Made by a program: the position numbers and the translations under genes. Below are positions 25,953-34,244 of a DNA stretch of 64,000 nt, one piece after another. The notes below the pieces were generated by a model. That model was not told where the DNA came from. It worked only from the letters and a program-made list of their open reading frames with translations, and did not search any database. Position 1 is the stretch's first letter. Each line of letters starts with the position of its first letter. The DNA is from Rhizobium leguminosarum (GTDB lineage Bacteria > Pseudomonadota > Alphaproteobacteria > Rhizobiales > Rhizobiaceae): NCBI RefSeq assembly GCF_004123835.1, contig NZ_MZMU01000001.1, positions 186,001 to 250,000 on the forward strand. Direction: 5' to 3'.

Positions 25953-26953
25953 CGGCTTATACGGAACGCGGTCACGGCTCGCGCGTCGCCGATTTCTTCG
26001 GCGAACATGCGCAGGTGCTGTCGATCACCATCTTCTTCCTGGCCTGCATGATCTTCTTCTCGATCGGCAGCGAAACCTTCTTCACCCTCGGCAATATCCT
26101 GAACATCGTGCGGCAGGCCGCTCCCATCCTGATCGTTGCCATCGCCATGACCTTCGTCATCATCACCGGCGGCATCGATCTCTCGGTCGGCTCGCAGGTC
26201 GCGCTCGTCAATGCGGTCGCGGCGATCGTCATGGCGATGGGTGTTCCCTGGCCGTCGGTGGTCATCGGCATGATCGTGCTCGGCGGCTTCATGGGTCTGG
26301 TTCAGGGCTGGTTCACTGCCTATCAGGGCATTCCGGCCTTCATCGTGACGCTTGCCGGCCTCTCGATCCTGCGCGGCCTGGCGCTCTATCTGACCCAGGG
26401 CTATTCCATCCCGATCAAGGATGCGCCGGGCTTCTTCGCGCTCGGCCGCGGCGAAATCCTGAGCTTCCCGATCCCGGCGGTCATCGCCGTCATCATCGCC
26501 ATTCTCGGTTACGTCGTCATCACCGCGACCAAATATGGCCGGCAGGTCGTGGCGGTCGGCTCCAATGCGGAGGCGGCGCGGCGCGTCGGCATGCCCGCCA
26601 AATGGATCATCGCCTCGGTCTATATCATCTCCGGTATCGCCTGCGCCGTCGCCGGCCTGCTGATCGCCGCTCGTCTCGGCTCCGGTTCGTCCAATGCCGC
26701 CGTCGGTTTCGAGCTGCAGGTAATCGCGGCCGTCGTGCTCGGCGGAACGTCGCTGATGGGCGGACGCGGCACCATTCTCGGCACCGTGCTCGGCACGCTG
26801 ACCATCGCCGTCATCGGCAACGGCCTGATCCTGATGCACATATCGCCGTTCTTTACCCAGATCGTCACCGGCGCCATCATCCTCGTCGCGATCTGGCTGA
26901 ACACGCGCATCTTCACGGCCAATTTCCATTTCCGGCTGGGCAGGAAAGGATGA
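25949..26953 (+). CDS. Ribose-type sugar ABC transporter permease
   Basis: A 334-residue membrane protein with many hydrophobic segments, matching RbsC/FrcC: 'AMTFVIITGGIDLSVGSQVA' is the family signature, followed by 'GIPAFIVTLAGLSILRGLAL' and 'VGSNAEAARRVGMPAKWI'. It works as a homodimer with the ATPase at 25131. ATGA overlap with the ATPase gene. Five bases separate it from the phosphotriesterase-like gene, which ties the importer to the enzymes. Confidence 0.9.
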   Translation: MTAYTERGHGSRVADFFGEHAQVLSITIFFLACMIFFSIGSETFFTLGNILNIVRQAAPILIVAIAMTFVIITGGIDLSVGSQVALVNAVAAIVMAMGVPWPSVVIGMIVLGGFMGLVQGWFTAYQGIPAFIVTLAGLSILRGLALYLTQGYSIPIKDAPGFFALGRGEILSFPIPAVIAVIIAILGYVVITATKYGRQVVAVGSNAEAARRVGMPAKWIIASVYIISGIACAVAGLLIAARLGSGSSNAAVGFELQVIAAVVLGGTSLMGGRGTILGTVLGTLTIAVIGNGLILMHISPFFTQIVTGAIILVAIWLNTRIFTANFHFRLGRKG

Positions 26954-26957
26954 AGCG

Positions 26958-28037
26958 ATGAGCGAGCAGACAGCAGAAAGCCTGTCCGAAGCGCATGTCC
27001 GATCCGGCAAGGTGATGACCGTCACCGGTCCGATTTCGGCAGATGCGCTCGGCGTGACGCTGATGCACGAGCATATCCTCAACGACTGCCGCTGCTGGTG
27101 GCACGTGCCGAAGACACCGGAACGTCAATATCTCGCCGAAAGCTTCGTCTGCATGGAGATCCTCGGCGAACTCAGGCAGGACCCCTTCGTCAACAAGCAC
27201 AATATCACGCTCGACGACGAACATCTGGCGATCGCCGAGCTCCAGGATTTCGCCACAGCGGGCGGCAGCACGGTGGTGGAGCCGACCTGCAAGGGCATCG
27301 GCCGTGATCCGCTGGCGCTCCAGCGCATCTCGAAAGCATCCGGTCTCAACATCGTGATGGGGGCGGGTTATTACCTCGGCTCCTCACATCCGGAAGGCGT
27401 CGTGGCAATGAGCGTCGACGACATCGCACGGGAAATTGTCCGCGAGGCGAGCGAAGGCGTCGACGGCACCGGTGTCAGGATCGGCCTGATCGGCGAGATC
27501 GGTGTCTCCTCCGATTTCACCGCCCAGGAGGAGAAATCGCTGCGCGGTGCTGCCCGGGCGCAGGTGCTGACCGGGCTCCCGCTGATGGTGCATCTGCCAG
27601 GCTGGTTCCGTCTCGGCCACCGCGTGCTCGACGTGGTCGCCGAGGAGGGGGCGGATCTCCGCCACACCGTCCTTTGCCACATGAATCCGTCGCATGACGA
27701 CATCGCCTATCAGAGCGAGCTGGCGGAGCGCGGCGCCTTCATCGAATACGACATGATCGGCATGGATTTCTTCTATGCCGATCAGCAGGTGCAATGCCCG
27801 AGCGACGAGGAGGCGGCGCGTGCGATCGTGCGTCTCGTCGAGGCCGGTTATGTCGACCGGATTCTTCTGTCGCACGACGTGTTTCTGAAGATGATGCTGA
27901 CGCATTACGGCGGCAACGGCTACGCCTATATCCTTCGCCACTTCCTTCCCCGTCTTCAGCGGCACGGCCTCGACAGGACACTTCTCGACGAGATGATGCG
28001 CAGCAATCCGCGCCGCGTCTTTTATGCCGGGGGTTAG
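26958..28037 (+). CDS. Phosphotriesterase-family metal-dependent hydrolase
   Basis: A 359-residue amidohydrolase-superfamily protein. Metal ligands can be placed: His37 and His39 (HEH in 'LMHEHIL'), Glu180 in 'GLIGEIG', His212 ('VHLPG'), His241 ('LCHMNPSH') and Asp307 ('LLSHD'). Glu at the bridging position is the pattern of E. coli PHP-type homologues, not the carboxylated Lys of true phosphotriesterases. These enzymes hydrolyse lactones, esters or phosphoesters of sugars. In this operon it could open a lactone or cleave the imported compound. Cytoplasmic. Confidence 0.85.
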   Translation: MSEQTAESLSEAHVRSGKVMTVTGPISADALGVTLMHEHILNDCRCWWHVPKTPERQYLAESFVCMEILGELRQDPFVNKHNITLDDEHLAIAELQDFATAGGSTVVEPTCKGIGRDPLALQRISKASGLNIVMGAGYYLGSSHPEGVVAMSVDDIAREIVREASEGVDGTGVRIGLIGEIGVSSDFTAQEEKSLRGAARAQVLTGLPLMVHLPGWFRLGHRVLDVVAEEGADLRHTVLCHMNPSHDDIAYQSELAERGAFIEYDMIGMDFFYADQQVQCPSDEEAARAIVRLVEAGYVDRILLSHDVFLKMMLTHYGGNGYAYILRHFLPRLQRHGLDRTLLDEMMRSNPRRVFYAGG

Positions 28038-28073
28038 CTCCATCCATTCAACGATCACAGGTAAACGTAGACC

Positions 28074-28847
28074 ATGACCAAGAAAATCCTCCTCGTCGGC
28101 GAGAGCTGGGTCAGCTCCGCCACGCATTACAAAGGCTTCGACCAGTTCGGCAGCGTCACCTTCCATCTCGGCGCCGAACCGCTGGTCAAGGCGCTCGCCG
28201 GCAGCGCCTTCGAACTCACCTATATGCCGGCGCATGAGGCAGTGGAGAAATTCCCCTTCGATATGGCGGGGCTCGATGCCTATGACGCCGTCATCCTCTC
28301 GGATATCGGCGCCAATTCGCTGCTGCTGCCGCCGGATGTGTGGCTGCATTCGCGCACCGTGCCGAACCGGCTGAAGCTTCTGAAGGCATGGGTGGAAAAG
28401 GGCGGCGGCCTGCTGATGGTCGGCGGCTATTTCTCCTTCCAGGGTATCGACGGCAAGGCGCGCTGGCGGCGCACCCCCGTCGAAGACACGCTGCCCGTCA
28501 CCTGCCTGCCTTATGACGACCGCGTCGAAATTCCCGAGGGCACGGTTGCCGAGGTGGTGAAGCCGGAGCATCCGACGATGCGGGGGCTCGAAGGCGCCTG
28601 GCCGGTCCTTCTCGGCGTCAACGAGGTCGAAGTGCGCGACCGTGCCGATGTCGAGGTCGTCGCACGCCTGCCTCAGGATCAGGGCGACCATCCGCTGCTC
28701 GTCGTCGGTGCGCATGGCACTGGGCGGACGGCGGCCTGGACGTCGGATATCGGCCCGCACTGGCTCTCGCCCGCTTTCTGCGAATGGGAAGGCTACGGCC
28801 GGCTCTGGAAGAACATCCTCGGCTGGCTCACCGAAAAGCAGGCGTGA
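28074..28847 (+). CDS. Glutamine amidotransferase-like (DUF1355/ThuA-like) protein
   Basis: A 257-residue protein with a class-I glutamine-amidotransferase-like fold: 'AYDAVILSDIGANSLLLPP' and 'WVEKGGGLLMVGGYFSFQGI' are the usual strand-loop elements, and 'GAHGTGRTAAWTSDIGPHW' lies late. No nucleophilic Cys is present at the elbow ('VGGYFSF'), so a glutaminase reaction is doubtful. Relatives of the STM3548/ThuA type are found in sugar-use operons without a settled reaction. It follows the hydrolase by 36 bases. Confidence 0.7.
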   Translation: MTKKILLVGESWVSSATHYKGFDQFGSVTFHLGAEPLVKALAGSAFELTYMPAHEAVEKFPFDMAGLDAYDAVILSDIGANSLLLPPDVWLHSRTVPNRLKLLKAWVEKGGGLLMVGGYFSFQGIDGKARWRRTPVEDTLPVTCLPYDDRVEIPEGTVAEVVKPEHPTMRGLEGAWPVLLGVNEVEVRDRADVEVVARLPQDQGDHPLLVVGAHGTGRTAAWTSDIGPHWLSPAFCEWEGYGRLWKNILGWLTEKQA

Positions 28848-28882
28848 TGTCAGCGCCGGGCAGGAATTGGAAAGGGAATGAC

Positions 28883-29725
28883 ATGCAGGAAATTTCGGAC
28901 AGGCCGCCCAACGCCATCAGGGATATCTTCGGCAGGGACAAGGTTCTGATCGGCATGATCCATTGCCCCGCCTTTCCGGGCGCGCCGCGCTACCGGGGGG
29001 CTGCGATGGATGCGATTTACGACGCGTGCATGCGCGACGCCGAAGCCTGCGTGGAAGGCGGCCTGCATGGGCTGATCATCGAAAATCACGGCGACGTGCC
29101 GTTCTCGAAGCCCGAGGATATCGGCCCCGAGACGACAGGCTTCATGTCCGTCGTCACCGACCGGATCGCGCGCGCCGCCGGCATTCCGCTTGGCGTCAAC
29201 GTGCTTGCCAACGCACCGATTCCAGCCTTCGCCATCGCCATGGCCGGTGGCGCCAAATTCATCCGCGTCAATCAATGGGCCAATGCCTATGTCGCCAATG
29301 AAGGTTTCATGGAGGGCCGGGCGGCCGAAGCCATGCGCTACCGCTCGTTGCTCAGGGCCGAGCACATCAAGGTTTTCGCCGACAGCCACGTCAAGCATGG
29401 CAGCCACGCGATCGTCGCCGACCGCTCGATCCAGGAATTGACACGCGACCTCGCCTTCTTCGATGCCGACGGTGTCATCGCCACCGGCCAGCGGACCGGC
29501 AATTCCGCAACGATGGAGGAGATCGAGGAGATCGGCGCGGCGACGCATCTGCCGTTGCTCGTCGGCTCCGGCGTGAACAAGGACAACATCGTCGATATTC
29601 TGAGCCGCACCAATGGCGTCATCGTCGCTTCCTCGCTGAAGCATGGGGGCGTCTGGTGGAACCCCGTCGATATCGAGCGCGTGCGCGCCTTCCGGGCGGC
29701 CGCCGAGCCGGGGCTGGAGGGCTGA
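28883..29725 (+). CDS. BtpA/SgcQ-family TIM-barrel protein
   Basis: A 280-residue protein of the BtpA/SgcQ family. 'LIGMIHCPAFPGAPRYRG' near the N terminus, 'GLIIENHGDVPF', 'FADSHVKHGSH' and 'VGSGVNKDNI' at the C-terminal half are the recognisable pieces. BtpA is linked to photosystem I in cyanobacteria; SgcQ is a putative nucleoside-degrading protein in enterobacteria. The TIM-barrel with a phosphate-binding end suggests a sugar-phosphate or nucleoside-like substrate. The ATG at 28883 with AAAGGGA is chosen over 28847. Confidence 0.8.
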   Translation: MQEISDRPPNAIRDIFGRDKVLIGMIHCPAFPGAPRYRGAAMDAIYDACMRDAEACVEGGLHGLIIENHGDVPFSKPEDIGPETTGFMSVVTDRIARAAGIPLGVNVLANAPIPAFAIAMAGGAKFIRVNQWANAYVANEGFMEGRAAEAMRYRSLLRAEHIKVFADSHVKHGSHAIVADRSIQELTRDLAFFDADGVIATGQRTGNSATMEEIEEIGAATHLPLLVGSGVNKDNIVDILSRTNGVIVASSLKHGGVWWNPVDIERVRAFRAAAEPGLEG

Positions 29726-29727
29726 GC

Positions 29728-30375
29728 ATGGTGGCAGAAAGTCTGTCAGACCGAATCCTGCGTGAAAACGACACCGTTTTCCGCGCGATGCTCGGCCATC
29801 GCTTCGTCGCGGACGTCAAGAACGACGCGCTGAGCAAGGAAGCCTTCGAGCGCTACCTGGTCTATGAAGGCGCCTTCGTCGACAGCGCCATCTCGATCTT
29901 TGCCTATGCGGCGGCGACCGCCAAGACGATGACGCAGAAGCGCTGGCTGATCGCGGTTCTCGACGCACTTGCCAACGAGCAGATCGCCTATTTCGAGCGC
30001 ACCTTCGCCAGCCGCGGCATCGATCCATCGTCCTTCGACACCGGCATCACCGAGGTCGAGGCCTTTCGCGCCGGCATGTTGGAGATCGCCCGCCAAGGCG
30101 GCTTCCTCGACACGGTCGCGGCGATGTTTGCGGCCGAGTGGATGTACTGGACCTGGTCGAAGGAAGCCGCTAACCGCCCGATCAGCGATCCCCTCTTGAA
30201 GGAATGGGTCGACCTGCATGTCGATCCGAATTTCGTCGCCCAGGCACAATGGCTGAAGAATGAACTCGACATGGCAGGAGAAACGCTGGAAGAGGATGAA
30301 AAAGCGCGGCTCAGCGCAATCTTCGGCCGGGCGATGCAGCTCGAGATCGACTTTCACGATGCGCCTTACCTTTAG
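29728..30375 (+). CDS. TenA-like protein, cysteine-less (TenA_E type)
   Basis: A 215-residue all-helical protein of the TenA/thiaminase II family: 'FERYLVYEGAFVDSAISIFA' and 'LIAVLDALANEQIAYFE' align with the thiamine-pyrimidine-pocket helices. It has no cysteine at all: the catalytic-Cys region of TenA_C proteins reads 'FAAEWMYWTW' here. The C-terminal acidic residue near 206 ('QLEIDFHDAPY') is kept, so it fits the TenA_E type. True thiamine salvage is not supported by context, since no thi gene is nearby. Starts three bases after the BtpA-like stop. Confidence 0.8.
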   Translation: MVAESLSDRILRENDTVFRAMLGHRFVADVKNDALSKEAFERYLVYEGAFVDSAISIFAYAAATAKTMTQKRWLIAVLDALANEQIAYFERTFASRGIDPSSFDTGITEVEAFRAGMLEIARQGGFLDTVAAMFAAEWMYWTWSKEAANRPISDPLLKEWVDLHVDPNFVAQAQWLKNELDMAGETLEEDEKARLSAIFGRAMQLEIDFHDAPYL

Positions 30376-30398
30376 CTTCACCTTGCGAAAGCAGATGC

Positions 30399-31292
30399 AT
30401 GCGCGCCTACATAGTCGGTAACGTCGCCATCGACGAAACCATCGCCGTCTCCGAACTTCCCGTCATCGGTGCCTCCATCCTCGGCAATGCCGGGGGCAGC
30501 GATCTCGGCGGCAAGGGCACGAACCAGGCGGTCGTCATGGCCCGCTGCGGCGTTCCGACAACGCTTGTGGCGCCCGTCGGCAGGGATGCAAGAGCCGATA
30601 CGATACGCCATTACCTCGCCGACGAGCCGCTTCGGAGCGAACTGATCGAAATGGAAAATGAATCGAGCGACGTCTCGATCATCTTCCGGCTGCCGGGCGG
30701 CGAAAATGCCATCGTCACGACGACGGAATCGGCGCAGAGCCTGTCCCTGTCTCATGTCAGGCGGATCCTGTCGACGGCTGGCCCCGGCGATCTCATGATG
30801 CTGCAGGGCAACCTGTCCGACCAGACGACCCGCGATATCCTGGAGCATGCAAGAGAGATCGGCATGATCACCGCGTTCAATCCCTCGCCGGTGCGCTCCT
30901 ATTTCTCCGATCTTTGGGGGTTGATCGACATCGCCTTCCTCAACAAGGGTGAGGCGCAGGCCCTGACGGGAGCGACGGGCAGGGATGCAGCCGAATATCT
31001 GTTGAGCCGGGGGCTGCGCGAAATCGTCCTGACGCTGGGCGGCGACGGCGCGACGCTCGTGAACCGGCACGATAGCATCGAAGTGCCCGCCCAGATCTGC
31101 GATGTTGTGGATACCACGGGCGCAGGCGATACGTTCATGGCCGCAGCACTTGCATCCTGCGCGCTGCGCGGACAGCGCCTGGACAGGCTAGCTATCGAAC
31201 ACGCAGTTGCAGCCGCGGCCATCACCGTCTCAAGACATGGAACGAGAAAGGCGTTTCCGACCATTTCCGAGCTTGAAGCGATCCTGAGATAA
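30399..31292 (+). CDS. PfkB-family carbohydrate kinase
   Basis: A 297-residue ribokinase-type kinase. 'GGKGTNQAVVMARCG' (residues 37-51) is the first PfkB motif, and 'DTTGAGDTF' (238-246) contains catalytic base Asp244. It transfers phosphate from ATP to a sugar or nucleoside. In the operon it probably phosphorylates the imported compound or the sugar released by the other enzymes. The start at 30399 gives the expected N-terminal 'YIVGNVAIDETI'. Confidence 0.88.
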   Translation: MRAYIVGNVAIDETIAVSELPVIGASILGNAGGSDLGGKGTNQAVVMARCGVPTTLVAPVGRDARADTIRHYLADEPLRSELIEMENESSDVSIIFRLPGGENAIVTTTESAQSLSLSHVRRILSTAGPGDLMMLQGNLSDQTTRDILEHAREIGMITAFNPSPVRSYFSDLWGLIDIAFLNKGEAQALTGATGRDAAEYLLSRGLREIVLTLGGDGATLVNRHDSIEVPAQICDVVDTTGAGDTFMAAALASCALRGQRLDRLAIEHAVAAAAITVSRHGTRKAFPTISELEAILR

Positions 31293-31396
31293 TCCGCTCG
31301 GTATGAGCGCGCTTCATAAAATCATCATCGGCCTCTGCGAAGGGATGGGCTCCTCGCGATTCACTCCGTCATATCAGAAGCATCCGGACTTTTCTC

Positions 31397-32230
31397 ATGA
31401 CATCTTCCCCGATTTCCGCGCGTCTTTCCCCGACCGCCTCGTCCCGCCTTGTCGTGCTTGCCGAAACGGTATTGAAGGCGGGCGAAACCGCCCGCGGCTC
31501 CCTGCGGCGGCGCACGTCCCAGGAAATGCTCGCCAAGGCGCCGCGCGACTATCAGACCGAAATCGATGTCGCCGTCGAGCGGATCATCGTCGACGAGATG
31601 GCGAAGGCCTTCCCGGACTATGCCATCCAGGGCGAGGAAGCCGTCGGCAACCGCACGGCGGGTCCGGACACGCCGATCATCTACATCGACCCGATCGACG
31701 GCACGACCAATTACGCCTGGGGCATTCCGCATTTCGGCATGACGATCTCGATCGTCGAAGGCGGCAGGCTCGTCATGGGCGTCGTCTATGACGCCATGCA
31801 GGACGAGCTGTTCAGCGCCGAGATCGGGGGCGGCGCTTATCTCAACGGCGAACGCATCCACTGCGCCAATGTCGGCGATATCGAGAATGTGCTTGTCGGC
31901 GCCGGGCTGCCGATCCCCGGTCAGGTCAAGGCGGTTGCGGAAGAAACCTATTTCGAAGCCGTCAAACGGCTTATGGCCAACACGGCGGGTGTGCGCCGCC
32001 TCGGCTCGGCGGCACTGTCGATCGCCTATGTCGCCTGCGGCCGGCTGGACGGATTCTTCGAGGACGGGCTCGCGATCCATGATTTCGGCGCCTCGGCGCT
32101 GCTGGTCGAAGAGGCGGGCGGCATCGTCACCCGTTTTTCCGGGGCTGAAGTCAACGGGCGGGGCGATATCCTTGCCGCCAGCAAGGCGCTGCATTCCTGG
32201 CTGCTGAAAGGTTTCCAGAGCAAGGCGTGA
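31397..32230 (+). CDS. Inositol monophosphatase-family enzyme
   Basis: A 277-residue metal-dependent phosphatase. The metal-binding motifs are 'QGEEAVG' (Glu80/81), 'DPIDGTTN' (98-105) and 'IHDFGASALLVEEAGG' near the C terminus. The family dephosphorylates inositol phosphate, fructose bisphosphate, histidinol phosphate or PAP. It is the last gene of the same-strand block, 104 bases after the kinase stop, so it may have its own translation or promoter signals. It converges on the ABC ATPase gene at 32250. Its presence beside a kinase suggests a phosphorylated intermediate is later dephosphorylated. Confidence 0.85.
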   Translation: MTSSPISARLSPTASSRLVVLAETVLKAGETARGSLRRRTSQEMLAKAPRDYQTEIDVAVERIIVDEMAKAFPDYAIQGEEAVGNRTAGPDTPIIYIDPIDGTTNYAWGIPHFGMTISIVEGGRLVMGVVYDAMQDELFSAEIGGGAYLNGERIHCANVGDIENVLVGAGLPIPGQVKAVAEETYFEAVKRLMANTAGVRRLGSAALSIAYVACGRLDGFFEDGLAIHDFGASALLVEEAGGIVTRFSGAEVNGRGDILAASKALHSWLLKGFQSKA

Positions 32231-32249
32231 ACCGGCGCATTCCTCCCGT

Positions 32250-33329
32250 TTAAACCCGCAGGAGCTCTTCGATCTCCACATCGCCCTTTGCCGGCATCGA
32301 CTGATGGACGAGTTCGTTGTCGCGGAAGACGAAAAAGCCGACGAAACTCGGCTCGACCCTCGTCCCGGCCCGGATCCGATCGTCCGGCGCCACCATTGCC
32401 TTCAGGCGGCTGCCGTCGGCAAGATCGACATCGACCATCTTGTGGGTGCCGAAATCGACGATGCGATGGACTGTCGCGGCATCACCTCGGCCCGAGGAAC
32501 GGATCGTCAGTGCTTCCGGGCGGGCGGCCAGCGTCACCGGCCCATCCTCGACGGGAACGGCAAGCGGGAACAGCGGGTGCTCGCAGACACCGTTCCTGAT
32601 GCGGCTCTGGACGAAATTCATCGAGCCGATGAAGCCGGCGACGAAGGCCGTCTGCGGCTCGCGGTAGATGGTGCTCGGCGGCGCAATCTGTTCGGTGCAC
32701 CCGTCGCGCATGACGACGATGCGGTCGGCGAGCGCTAAGGCTTCGTCCTGGCCATGGGTGACGAAGAGCGTGGTGATGCCGAGGCGCTGCTGAATATCGC
32801 GCACTTCCTCCCGCAGCCTTTCACGCAGATGCTGGTCGAGGCTGGCGAAGGGCTCGTCGAGCAGAAGGATCTTCGGTTCGAGCACCAGCGAGCGGGCAAG
32901 CGCGACGCGCTGCTGCTGGCCGCCGGAGAGTTGCGTCGTCATCCGCCGTCCGTAATCGGCCAGGCCAACCAAAGCCAAAGCATCCTCGACACGCTGGCGA
33001 ATCTCCGCTTTCGGCAGCCGGCGGAGCTTTAGACCGAAGGCGATGTTGTTGAAGACATCCATGTGCGTCCAGAGCGCATGGCTCTGGAACACCATGCCGG
33101 TCGGGCGTCGCTCGGGCGGCAGCGTCGTCACATCCCTCGCGTCGATGCGGATGGTTCCGTCGCTCGGGCGCTCGAAGCCGCCGATCATTCTGAGAAGCGT
33201 CGACTTGCCGGAGCCGGATGGGCCGAGCAGGCAGACGAGCTCGCCGTCGCCCACTTCGAGCGAGAAGTCGCGAACGGCAAAGGTGGTCCCGAACAGCTTC
33301 GAAACGCCCTCGATCGAAAGATGCGCCAT
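32250..33329 (-). CDS. ABC transporter ATP-binding protein, Fe3+/polyamine type
   Basis: A 359-residue ATPase of the PotA/FbpC group. Walker A is GPSGSGKST (residues 36-44), then 'LSGGQQQRVALARSL' and 'ILLLDEPFASLD'; a TOBE domain follows. The ATG at 33329 is chosen; upstream in-frame sequence lies in the palindromic repeat and is not coding. It is the last gene of a four-gene minus-strand importer (binding protein, two permeases, ATPase). Confidence 0.88.
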   Translation of the reverse strand: MAHLSIEGVSKLFGTTFAVRDFSLEVGDGELVCLLGPSGSGKSTLLRMIGGFERPSDGTIRIDARDVTTLPPERRPTGMVFQSHALWTHMDVFNNIAFGLKLRRLPKAEIRQRVEDALALVGLADYGRRMTTQLSGGQQQRVALARSLVLEPKILLLDEPFASLDQHLRERLREEVRDIQQRLGITTLFVTHGQDEALALADRIVVMRDGCTEQIAPPSTIYREPQTAFVAGFIGSMNFVQSRIRNGVCEHPLFPLAVPVEDGPVTLAARPEALTIRSSGRGDAATVHRIVDFGTHKMVDVDLADGSRLKAMVAPDDRIRAGTRVEPSFVGFFVFRDNELVHQSMPAKGDVEIEELLRV

Positions 33330-33351
33330 TCTCAAACCCTTCCCTGAACTA

Positions 33352-33399
33352 GAGCATGATGCCGAAAAGTGTGAGCGGTTTTCGGACGACATCATGCTC
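33352..33399. repeat. Short rhizobial palindromic repeat, copy 2
   Basis: About 48 bases, starting GAGCATGATG and ending CATCATGCTC, with AAGTGTGAGCGGTTTTC inside, nearly identical to copy 1 at 19080-19126. It lies between permease and ATPase genes of this importer. Its inverted ends can fold in RNA. Confidence 0.75.
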
Positions 33400-33416
33400 A
33401 CTGATGTTGCCGCGGT

Positions 33417-34244
33417 TCATGCGCCGAAGCCTCTCGCAAAGGCGCCGGTGCCGATCACGCGGCGTGCAAACATCAGCGCGACGAAGGACGGCACCCACAG
33501 CATGACGGAGAGCACGGCGCCGTATTGCACGACGATCTGATTGTTGATGAAGCTGATCATCAGCACCGGCATGGTGCGGACCTGAGGCGCGCCGATCAGC
33601 CAGGCGCCTTCGGTCTCGTAGAAGGTGCCGACGAAGGTCAAAAGCAGTGCGGCGGCGATTGTGGGTCCGGCCTGCGGCAGGGTGATCGACCAGAAGACGC
33701 GCAGCGGCGTTGCGCCGGCATCGCGCGCCGCCTCCTCCATGCGCCGGTCGACATTCTGGAAGGCTGCGACCGGAATCCAGATCATCAGCATCAGCGTGCC
33801 GACCAGCTGGATCAGCACGACGCCCCAGAAAGTGCTGATCAGGCCGAGCTGCAGGAAGATGCCGGCAATCGCGACGAGCAGGCCGAATTTCGGAAAGGCA
33901 TGCGATGCGAGGAACGACAGGAACAGGATGTTCCTGCCGGGAAAGCGCATGCGCGCGAAGGCGTAAGCCGCGGGAAGGCAGATCACGGCGGAAAGGATGG
34001 TCACCGTCGTCGTCAGCCGCAGGCTGAGGAAGAGAGCTTCCCAGACATCCGGACGCGCCAGCGTCTGGCCCCAGAAACGCAGGCCGAATTGCTGCGGGAT
34101 CACCGATGGATAACGCCAGACCTCGGTGAAGGCCCATGTTCCGACGACGATCAGCGGCAGCGCGATGAACAGCGTCAGCAGGCACGCGAAGAGCATGCCG
34201 ATCCAGTCGAAGCGAAGATCCGTGCCCGATCTACCGGCACTCAT
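33417..34244 (-). CDS. ABC transporter permease, PotC/AfuB-like
   Basis: A 275-residue membrane protein with about six spans and an EAA loop 'MEEAARDAGATPLRVFWSITL'. It is the second permease of the importer, overlapping the other permease gene by four bases (34241-34244). Together they form the channel used by the binding protein at 35131. Confidence 0.88.
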   Translation of the reverse strand: MSAGRSGTDLRFDWIGMLFACLLTLFIALPLIVVGTWAFTEVWRYPSVIPQQFGLRFWGQTLARPDVWEALFLSLRLTTTVTILSAVICLPAAYAFARMRFPGRNILFLSFLASHAFPKFGLLVAIAGIFLQLGLISTFWGVVLIQLVGTLMLMIWIPVAAFQNVDRRMEEAARDAGATPLRVFWSITLPQAGPTIAAALLLTFVGTFYETEGAWLIGAPQVRTMPVLMISFINNQIVVQYGAVLSVMLWVPSFVALMFARRVIGTGAFARGFGA

